A DNA stretch of 6,468 nt from CAYJOG01 sp964371695 [NCBI: uncultured bacterium]. Lineage in GTDB: Bacteria; CAYJOG01. Below the pieces are notes generated by a model. It was given only the letters and a program-made list of their open reading frames with translations, ran no database searches and was not told where the DNA came from. The DNA lies in the NCBI GenBank assembly GCA_964371695.1, contig CAYJOG010000085.1, positions 2,426 through 8,893 of the forward strand. Direction: 5' to 3'. Positions 1-4,762 of this stretch are shown one piece after another (position 1 is the first letter of the stretch; each line of letters starts with the position of its first letter). Made by a program: the position numbers and the translations under genes.

Positions 1-999
1 GACCAGCAATGGCCCCCCCGCCGCGCCGGTGACGATGGCCTCGGCGGCGGTGGCGGTGAGCGTGACGCCTTGCGCGGCGGCGGGAATCACCAGCGCCTGC
101 CAGGGCAGCAGGGTAAACCCCCCGCCCAGGCCGTTTTCCACACGGGCCGAACCCCGCGACAGCACCACCACCCGCAGGGTGTGGGGCGTGGGGGGGGCTG
201 TCCAGCGGCCGTGCAGCATCAGTTTTTCGATGCGATAGGCGGGTTTTTCCAGCAGCGTGACGTGGGTGCCCCAGGGGGCGCTGCACAGGTGGCGGGCCGC
301 CTCGGCGGCGCTGTGCAGGGGTGGGGGAGGGGTTTCGCTCAGGGCCGCCAGGGCCTGCTGGGTGTGCAGGGGTCGGGGGCGGCCATGGTCATAAAGCCGC
401 CACGTCACGTCCGAGGGTTCCTGCACTTCCAGCACCGTCACGCCGCCCAGAATGGCGTGAACGGTGCCGGGGGGAACGTCCACCGTGTCGCCGGCAAACA
501 CCTCTTCGCGCCGCAGCAGGTTTTCAAGGCCCCGTTGTTTCAGGGCTTGGGAAAGGTCGTCCCGGGTCACGCCGGGGGCCAGACCGCGATATATGCCGCC
601 GGGCGCGCCTTCGGGCGTGGTGCGCAGAATCACCCAGCTTTCTTCTTTGCCCTGGCCGGGGGCCTGGGCCTGAGAAGGATGCACCTGCACGCTCAGCGGC
701 TCGCGGGCGTCGATAATCTTGATGAGCAGGGGCAGGGGGCCTTCGCCAAAAGCCGTTCCCCCCAGTCCTTCACCCCAGGCTTGGCGCAACCGGGCCATGG
801 TGTGGCCCGCCAGAGGCCCCGCCGCCACGGTGGATTGATGCTGCTCCAGGTCGGCCACCAGCCAGGCTTCGCCCCAGGGCTCGCCGTTTTGGGGGGTCTC
901 TCCCAGCGCCGAGAGATGATGCCCCCCCCAGGGTTTGGCCAACATCAGCGGCTGACACAAAAAAGCATGGGGTGGCGCGGTGGCCATGGGCCGCGACAT
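1..999 (-). CDS. manA: Mannose-6-phosphate isomerase, class I (3' end outside window)
   Basis: Interconverts mannose 6-phosphate and fructose 6-phosphate in the cytoplasm, feeding GDP-mannose and polysaccharide synthesis. The 333 codons visible on the minus strand are open to the left edge. Family landmarks from the M at 999: KPWGG (res 22-26), GEAWLVAD (43-50), VAAGPLAG (58-65), EPLSVQVHP (100-108), GKEESWVIL (117-125), PPGTVHAI (176-183) and EVQEPSDVTWRLYDHGR (191-207). By family knowledge Q105, H107, E120 and H181 are the metal ligands and R201 is the conserved catalytic arginine; all are present. The protein is already about as long as the short Bacillus-type enzymes, so only a few residues should be missing. 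The start is uncertain: in-frame ATGs lie at 1041, 999 and 987, none with a good Shine-Dalgarno, and an in-frame stop lies at 1084-1086. I chose 999 because it leaves an N-terminus close to family length. Divergent from the ankyrin gene. Function is near certain, start is not. Confidence 0.93.
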   Translation of the reverse strand, partial: MSRPMATAPPHAFLCQPLMLAKPWGGHHLSALGETPQNGEPWGEAWLVADLEQHQSTVAAGPLAGHTMARLRQAWGEGLGGTAFGEGPLPLLIKIIDAREPLSVQVHPSQAQAPGQGKEESWVILRTTPEGAPGGIYRGLAPGVTRDDLSQALKQRGLENLLRREEVFAGDTVDVPPGTVHAILGGVTVLEVQEPSDVTWRLYDHGRPRPLHTQQALAALSETPPPPLHSAAEAARHLCSAPWGTHVTLLEKPAYRIEKLMLHGRWTAPPTPHTLRVVVLSRGSARVENGLGGGFTLLPWQALVIPAAAQGVTLTATAAEAIVTGAAGGPLLV

Positions 1000-1096
1000 T
1001 GTAGAAGGCGTGGGCTCAAGAACATGCACCTGGGCGGACATGGCTTCAATATCGGCGTTTTGCGCCGTGGTGTTGACAGGTTTTTACAATGCCTTG

Positions 1097-2806
1097 GTGA
1101 AGCGGGCAGACAAAGCCATGGCAGGGTGGGGCATGTTGGCCCTGCTGGCGTTGTTGTGGGCCATGCCGGTGCGGGCGAACGCCGAGGACCCCTACCGCCC
1201 CCATCGTGCTGCCGCCCTGGGAGACCTGCGCAAGCTGGAGGCCCTGGTGCTGGCGGGGGCAGGTGTGGATTTGCAGTATGAAGAGGGGAACACGGCGGTG
1301 ATCTGGGCGGCGCGCAACGGCCACGCCCACGTGGTGGAGTGGCTGGCCCAGCGGGGGGCCAGTCTGTTTCTGCGAGACCGTGACGGCAACACGGCCCTGG
1401 ACTGGGCGGCTTTTCTGGGCCACGAAAAAGTGGTGGCAAAACTGGTGGACGCCGCCCCGCTGGACGCACAGGACGCCCAGGGCCGCACCCCTCTGCATGA
1501 GGCCAGCCAGGGGGGGCACGCGGGTGTGGCCCGGCTGCTTATCAACTTTGGCGCGGCGGCAGACCTGCCCGATCAGGATGGCGACACGCCCCTGCACTAC
1601 GCCGCGAACGAGGCCGTGGCCCGTGTGCTGCTGAGCGCCTCTGCGCCGGTGAACGCCCGCAACAACGACGGCCTCACACCCCTGGCGCTGGTGGCGTGGG
1701 AGGGCAATCTGCCGCTGGCCCAGGTGTTGCTGGAAAACGGCGCAGAGGTGAACCAGGGCGACGACGCCGGTGAAACGCCCCTGCACAAGGCCATCCGGGC
1801 GGGACAGATGGACATGGCTGGCCTGCTGCTGCGCCACGGGGCCATGGCGGGCGCGCCCGACGACTTTGGTGAGTCTCCTCTTGAAGAAGCCGCGAGTCTG
1901 GGCCGGGAGAACCTGTCGGGCTTGCTGCTGGGTCTGGGGGTGAGTCCCGACACCCGCACGATGACCGGCCGCACGCCACTGATGAGCGCCGCCGCCGAGG
2001 GGCGTCTGCCCGTGGCGCTGCAACTGCTGGGGGCGGGGGCAGACCTGAGCGCCACCGACGGGTTGGGTTTCAGCGCCCTGCATCTGGCGGTGTCTGGCGG
2101 ACACGGGGTCATGACGGCGCTGCTGCTCAAACAGGGCGCGCCGGTGAATCAGTTAAGCCAGGAAGGGCTGAGTGCCCTGCATTTTGCGGCGGCGGCGGGG
2201 GCCTTGAGCCTGAGCGAACTGTTGCTGTCGGCGGGGGCCAGTCCGTCGCCCGTGGACAATCAGCAGCGCACGCCACTGGGTCTGGCGGTGCGCTCCGGCC
2301 ACGTGGCCCTGGCGAAAATTTTGCGCCAGCGGGGGGGGCGGGCCACCACTGCGGAACTCACCGCTGGTTTGCTCGAGGCCGTGATGGTGAACAATCCCCA
2401 GCACCTCAAAACTTTGGTGGCCTTTGGGGCAGACGTGAAAACCCTCTCGTCCAGCCTGCCCGCGCCGGTGGTTCTGGCGTCTGGCTCAAACCCGGCCCTG
2501 CCCGCCGTGGCCACGGGTTATGGACCGCTACACCTGGCCGCGTGGCTGAAGCGGCCCGCGCTGGTGCGGGTGTTGCTCAACCTGGGGGCAGACCCCAATC
2601 AGGCGGCCAGCGTGTTTGGTGATTGCCAGAGTTGCACGCCGCTGCACCTCGCGGCCCTGACAGGAGACGAAACCACGGCGTGGACGCTGATGGAAAAAGG
2701 CGCGAACCCCCAGTTGACCAATGCCCAGGGCCATACACCGGCGGTGCTGGCGCGGTCAAAAGGATTTTCCATGTTGGCCGAAAGGCTTGCGGGGCCAGTG
2801 CGGTGA
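1097..2806 (+). CDS. Exported ankyrin-repeat protein
   Basis: A 569-residue protein built almost wholly of ankyrin repeats, which serve as protein-binding scaffolds; partner unknown. With the GTG start at 1097 it begins MKRADKAMAGWG, a basic n-region, then a hydrophobic core (LALLALLWAM) and a likely signal peptidase site after A-N-A at about residue 29, so a periplasmic or secreted location is inferred. About 14-15 repeats of about 33 residues follow (res 30 to about 560), shown by recurring G-x-T-P-L-H and LL-x-x-GA-x signatures, for example GRTPLHEA, GDTPLHYA, GETPLHKA and CTPLHLAA. One repeat (about res 420-480) is degenerate with a proline/serine-rich insertion. A second insertion carries the only cysteines of the mature protein, C510-Q-S-C513. 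ATG 1118 is an alternative start but loses the positive charges. Longer starts at 980 or 1040 would overlap manA. No strong Shine-Dalgarno supports any start. Not homologous in function to manA; the pairing may be incidental. Confidence 0.9.
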   Translation: MKRADKAMAGWGMLALLALLWAMPVRANAEDPYRPHRAAALGDLRKLEALVLAGAGVDLQYEEGNTAVIWAARNGHAHVVEWLAQRGASLFLRDRDGNTALDWAAFLGHEKVVAKLVDAAPLDAQDAQGRTPLHEASQGGHAGVARLLINFGAAADLPDQDGDTPLHYAANEAVARVLLSASAPVNARNNDGLTPLALVAWEGNLPLAQVLLENGAEVNQGDDAGETPLHKAIRAGQMDMAGLLLRHGAMAGAPDDFGESPLEEAASLGRENLSGLLLGLGVSPDTRTMTGRTPLMSAAAEGRLPVALQLLGAGADLSATDGLGFSALHLAVSGGHGVMTALLLKQGAPVNQLSQEGLSALHFAAAAGALSLSELLLSAGASPSPVDNQQRTPLGLAVRSGHVALAKILRQRGGRATTAELTAGLLEAVMVNNPQHLKTLVAFGADVKTLSSSLPAPVVLASGSNPALPAVATGYGPLHLAAWLKRPALVRVLLNLGADPNQAASVFGDCQSCTPLHLAALTGDETTAWTLMEKGANPQLTNAQGHTPAVLARSKGFSMLAERLAGPVR

Positions 2807-2861
2807 GCTGGAGACCGGAGGCTTGATGTTGGCGTTTGGAAGCTGGAGATTGGAAGTCGGT
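2807..2861. repeat. Degenerate TTGGAAG/GGAGGCT-type low-complexity repeat
   Basis: Directly after the ankyrin stop codon the sequence is a purine/T alternation of imperfect 6-8 base units such as GCTGGAGA, GGAGGCTTGA, TTGGAAGCTGGAGA and TTGGAAGTCGG. Such units resemble short degenerate tandem tracts often found between bacterial genes. No coding signal is visible. Function unknown. Confidence 0.45.
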
Positions 2862-2862
2862 G

Positions 2863-2947
2863 AAAGAAAAAGGCCCCTCCTCGTTTCAGGCCATCATTCC
2901 CGCTTTCGGGGGAATGATGGCGGGGGAGGCGATGGGGTCTTTTCTTT
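2863..2947. terminator. Long nested inverted repeat with dRS3-like core, possible terminator of the ankyrin gene
   Basis: The outer arms AAAGAAAA (2863-2870) plus CCCC (2874-2877) pair with GGGG (2934-2937) plus TCTTTTCTTT (2938-2947). Inside, GCCATCATTCCC (2890-2901) pairs perfectly with GGGAATGATGGC (2910-2921) across an 8-base loop. The core fits ATTCCC-N8-GGGAAT, the published consensus of Neisseria dRS3 repeats; similar ATTCCCGC palindromes are widespread interspersed repeats in proteobacteria. The T-rich right edge, about 55 bases past the ankyrin stop, would suit a plus-strand transcription terminator. Both roles, repeat and terminator, may apply. The structure is seen; the function is inferred. 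Confidence 0.6.
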
Positions 2948-2991
2948 AGCAGGCTGTTGATAAACACCCTGTTGGTGGTTCATCCAATTTG

Positions 2992-3120
2992 AAATGAGTA
3001 GCAGCGATGTCCCCATCGCTGCCTTATTTGGTGCGGTAGTTTGCGAGGAGTCTTTCCAGATGCCCATTGGGGCATCTGGCCGAGCAAAGGCGATAGCGAC
3101 ACCGCACCTACTCTTCATTT
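2992..3120. other. Compact inverted-repeat element that can fold as a three-way junction
   Basis: P1 is AAATGAGTA (2992-3000) with TACTC (3109-3113) and ATTT (3117-3120), with a 3-base bulge. P2 is GCAGCGATG (3001-3009) with CATCGCTGC (3014-3022), a perfect 9-bp hairpin with a 4-base loop. P3 is GGTGCGGT (3030-3037) with ACCGCACC (3101-3108), perfect 8 bp. P3 encloses TTTGC/GCAAA (3040-3044/3084-3088) and a perfect 10-bp hairpin, CCAGATGCCC/GGGCATCTGG (3056-3065/3070-3079). P1 and P2 abut with no spacer, as do P3 and P1, and a 7-base joint (CTTATTT) links P2 to P3. It could be a structured RNA on either strand or a MITE/REP-type DNA element: GTAG at 2998-3001 and CTAC at 3108-3111 recall the tetranucleotide flanking REP hairpins. 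No convincing ORF is present. Confidence 0.6.
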
Positions 3121-3132
3121 TGAAACAGAAAA

Positions 3133-3150
3133 CCACGCGTGCGGTCGTGG
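3133..3150. other. Short hairpin right of the junction element
   Basis: CCACG (3133-3137) pairs with CGTGG (3146-3150) around an 8-base loop. It lies in the same lower-GC non-coding stretch as the junction element and may belong to it. The rest of 2948-3202 shows no gene or other motif I can support. Confidence 0.3.
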
Positions 3151-3202
3151 CCCATTTGTTTTGGTGCATCACAGGTTTTTGCCAACTGGACCAGGAGGGC
3201 AC

Positions 3203-3238
3203 AAAAAAAAGGCTTCGCCGAAGCGAAGCCTTTTTTTT
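3203..3238. terminator. Bidirectional rho-independent terminator
   Basis: A run of 8 A plus GGCTTCG (3203-3217) pairs perfectly over 15 bp with CGAAGCC plus 8 T (3224-3238), with a 6-base loop. The GC stem followed by a U-run in both directions is the classic intrinsic terminator. It sits 25 bases beyond the stop of the histone gene on the minus strand, so it most likely ends that transcript. It could also stop plus-strand transcripts coming from the left. A small hairpin, CTGCC/GGCAG at 3244-3257, lies between it and the histone stop. Confidence 0.93.
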
Positions 3239-3263
3239 GAAAGCTGCCAATCGGCAGACACCC

Positions 3264-3563
3264 TTATTTTTTCTTGGCGGGAGCCTTTTTGGCCACGGTG
3301 GCTTTTTTCACCGGGGCCGCCTTTTTGGCGGCAGCGGCGGCCTTGGCAGGCGCCGCTTTTTTCGCCGCAGGTTTCGCGGCTACTTTTTTGGCCGCAGGTT
3401 TGGCGGCGGCCTTGGGAGCCGCTTTTTTCGCCGCAGGTTTCGCGGCGGCTTTTTTCACTGCGGGTTTGGCGGCGGCCTTGGGAGCCGCTTTTTTCGCTGC
3501 AGGTTTCGCAGCGGCTTTCTTCGGAGCCGCTTTTTTAGCGGCGGGTTTTTTTGCAATTGCCAT
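3264..3563 (-). CDS. Histone H1-like alanine/lysine/proline-rich DNA-binding protein
   Basis: A 99-residue protein in which 92 residues are Ala, Lys or Pro; the only others are the initial M, one I, four V and one T. It consists of AAKKPAAKKAAPK-like units from end to end and resembles the C-terminal tail of eukaryotic H1 and bacterial H1-like proteins of the Hc1/HctB, BpH1 and AlgP type. These are disordered, bind DNA by charge and help compact the nucleoid. No folded domain is visible. Two 22-residue units (KKAAPKAAAKPA start) correspond to a 66-bp DNA repeat, best seen at 3399-3443 and 3465-3509. A purine-rich GAAGGGGGG lies about 10 bases upstream of the ATG on the minus strand. A perfect terminator follows, so it is probably monocistronic. 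A secretion or phasin-like role cannot be excluded from composition alone. Confidence 0.88.
   Translation of the reverse strand: MAIAKKPAAKKAAPKKAAAKPAAKKAAPKAAAKPAVKKAAAKPAAKKAAPKAAAKPAAKKVAAKPAAKKAAPAKAAAAAKKAAPVKKATVAKKAPAKKK
3399..3509 (-). repeat. 66-bp tandem repeat inside the histone-like gene
   Basis: A block starting TTTGGCGGCGGCCTTGGGAG (plus-strand reading) occurs at 3399 and again at 3465 with few substitutions, continuing through the GCCGCTTTTTTCGC and GCAGGTTTCGC stretches. It encodes a 22-residue unit and keeps the reading frame. Such a repeat can expand or contract by recombination, changing the number of basic units. Confidence 0.7.
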
Positions 3564-3657
3564 GAGTCAATCACCCCCCTTCTGTTGTGACGTAAAAGGG
3601 ATGAACAAAGTGAGTGCAGCGGCGCTGCGACCAAAACCAGTGGCGGCGGCGAAGGGG

Positions 3658-3705
3658 CCTTTGCGCCCAGGGGTGGCGAACGAACCTTTGCGCCGGGCGG
3701 CCCGG
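3658..3705. repeat. CCTTTGCGCC direct repeat and adjacent palindrome
   Basis: CCTTTGCGCC occurs at 3658-3667 and 3685-3694, 27 bases apart. The second copy runs into the near-perfect palindrome CCGGGCGGCCCGG (3693-3705). Both lie in what would be the leader of the minus-strand histone transcript. Possible regulatory role, not demonstrated. The rest of 3564-3754 is GC-rich with GGC runs and shows nothing else. Confidence 0.3.
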
Positions 3706-3754
3706 TTCAACAGACTCCCCGGCGGCGGCGGTGGATGCTTTGCTGTGTGGAACA

Positions 3755-3832
3755 CGCCGCGTAATAAAAAAAATGTGGATGACCGTGGGCCATGGATGAA
3801 AACTGATGCACATTCTGCGACATTACGCGGCG
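3755..3832. repeat. 11-bp inverted repeat with 56-bp spacer
   Basis: CGCCGCGTAAT (3755-3765) and ATTACGCGGCG (3822-3832) are perfect inverted copies. The spacer holds an A-rich run and two near-match DnaA boxes. They may be paired operator half-sites or part of an origin-like region; the binding factor is unknown. Confidence 0.55.
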
Positions 3833-3894
3833 CTGTCAAGTAGGATATTCACAAATTCACAACGCAAGAAAACTTATTCACACACTTATTCACA
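3774..3894 (+). promoter_or_regulatory. Cluster of DnaA-box-like sites
   Basis: Two exact matches to the DnaA box consensus TTATNCACA, both TTATTCACA, lie at 3874-3882 and 3886-3894, spaced 12 bp start to start. One-mismatch matches lie at 3845-3853 (ATATTCACA), at 3804-3812 (TGATGCACA), and on the minus strand at 3774-3782 (TCATCCACA). A two-mismatch site is at 3853-3861. An A-rich run (3766-3773) is adjacent. They occupy the divergent region between the histone gene and the 3907 gene, the last box ending 4 bases before its Shine-Dalgarno. They could be a DnaA-controlled promoter, a DnaA-titration site or part of a replication origin. No dnaA, dnaN, gidA or parAB is in the window. Confidence 0.5.
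3812..3839 (-). promoter_or_regulatory. Candidate sigma-70 promoter toward the histone gene
   Basis: On the minus strand TTGACA (3834-3839) is followed after 16 bases by CAGAAT (3812-3817), a perfect -35 and a 4/6 -10. Transcription would start near 3805 and give a leader of about 240 bases before the histone ATG. The right inverted-repeat arm falls in the spacer, so a factor bound there could block it. Weakly supported. Confidence 0.3.
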
Positions 3895-3906
3895 ACCGGA
3901 GGTTCC

Positions 3907-4737
3907 ATGGTGGACACGTCGCTCTCAACCCGTCTGGCAAAAAGTTTGCATCCCTTGCTTTTGGATCTACTGCACAAGCCCCTGCCCGAAGAACTGGACC
4001 GGGGAAAAATCACCCGCGCCGCACAGGAATGGATTGACCTGCTGAGCGCTTTTCACGAGGAACCCAAAAAGGAACTCAAGCACAAAAAACACCTGCGCGA
4101 GTGGATCATGCACCAACTCGAAGTGGACTGGGCCGAGGACATGGACGACGCCAAACTCAAAGAGGCGACGCGCATTATCCAGCGGCGCATTCTGGGCGAG
4201 CGCGAGCGCGAGGCGTTTGCCCGCTGCCAGAGCCGAGAGATATTGGTTTACCTCGAAGCGGTGGAAGACAAAGAGTGGAAGGCGCTGCTGCATGGCAGTC
4301 ACTCGCTCGAAAAAATCTGTCGCCACTTTGAAGACGACGACGGCAAGTGGCAGCCCGCGCTGCTGGATCATCTGGACTTCGCCCTGAATCTTTTGGAGCG
4401 GGTGTGGGGCAGCAGGCAGTTTGGCGCGTGGGTGGAGAAGGGATTGGTCCCCGTGTTGCAGGCCCAGATTGACGATGCTCCCACGGCGCTGCCGCTGGAA
4501 AAAGCCGTGGCCAAAGTGTGGGAGTTCACCAAGGTGGAAAAGTGTCTGGTACACGCGTTCCCCGCGCTGCTCCTGGGGGACCTGGTGATGTCTGGGCTGA
4601 AGGGCGCGCTCGGTAACGACGGCGTGAAAACCCCCATCGAGGCCATCCGCAATCTGTTGGTGCAACTGCTGCGCACCGTGCTGAAAGAAGCCGACACCAA
4701 GGAGCTGAAAAAATGGGTGAAGGCCCTGAAGGTTTGA
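3907..4737 (+). CDS. Hypothetical helical cytoplasmic protein
   Basis: A 276-residue protein that I do not recognise. The start is well set: GGAGGT lies at 3898-3903, just before the ATG. No signal peptide or membrane segment is seen. The composition suggests an all-alpha fold: an amphipathic N-terminal helix (res 5-24), a strongly charged stretch EEPKKELKHKKHLREW (51-66), a further charged helix pair (78-107), an acidic turn EDDDGKW (142-148), hydrophobic helices near 151-167 and 195-235, and a basic amphipathic C-terminus KELKKWVKALKV (265-276). Cysteines are few (C107, C138, C213) and not arranged as a metal site; no catalytic motif stands out. The next gene starts 25 bases after its stop with its own ribosome-binding site, suggesting an operon with the exported hydrolase-like protein. 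The DnaA-box cluster sits directly upstream. A role as adaptor or scaffold would be speculation. Confidence 0.85.
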   Translation: MVDTSLSTRLAKSLHPLLLDLLHKPLPEELDRGKITRAAQEWIDLLSAFHEEPKKELKHKKHLREWIMHQLEVDWAEDMDDAKLKEATRIIQRRILGEREREAFARCQSREILVYLEAVEDKEWKALLHGSHSLEKICRHFEDDDGKWQPALLDHLDFALNLLERVWGSRQFGAWVEKGLVPVLQAQIDDAPTALPLEKAVAKVWEFTKVEKCLVHAFPALLLGDLVMSGLKGALGNDGVKTPIEAIRNLLVQLLRTVLKEADTKELKKWVKALKV

Positions 4738-4762
4738 TCCTGTTTTGCAGGGGGCACTGACC

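Noticed and set aside
1053-1067. CGGCG/CGCCG hairpin in the manA-ankyrin intergenic region
   Set aside because: A 5-bp GC stem is expected by chance in such GC-rich DNA and has no T-run.
1073-1078. TTGACA as a -35 box for the ankyrin gene
   Set aside because: No acceptable -10 element lies 16-18 bases downstream (GGTGAA region), so I do not call a promoter.
70-1281. 403-codon plus-strand open frame opposite manA
   Set aside because: Its protein is a low-complexity G/R/H/Q-rich string with no family signature, while the opposite strand encodes all manA motifs. It is an antisense shadow of a high-GC gene.
1046-2104. 352-codon minus-strand open frame opposite the ankyrin gene
   Set aside because: The plus strand carries regular ankyrin repeats; this frame is the Q/H/R-rich antisense of those repeats.
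2894-3250. 118-codon minus-strand open frame
   Set aside because: Its C-terminal PSFPRKRE is the familiar false translation of ATTCCCGC palindromic repeats, and its first codons lie in the terminator stem.
3399-3509. CRISPR-like repeats
   Set aside because: The repeats are adjacent coding units of an Ala/Lys protein without spacers; no cas genes are present.
2994-3590. 198-codon plus-strand open frame through the junction element, terminator and histone
   Set aside because: It runs through a perfect terminator and antisense to the histone gene; its second half is a G/F/R shadow of the Ala/Lys repeats.
3567-3839. 90-codon minus-strand open frame upstream of the histone
   Set aside because: Proline/arginine-rich with no ribosome-binding site, and it lies over the regulatory repeats. 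A coding role is not excluded but not supported.
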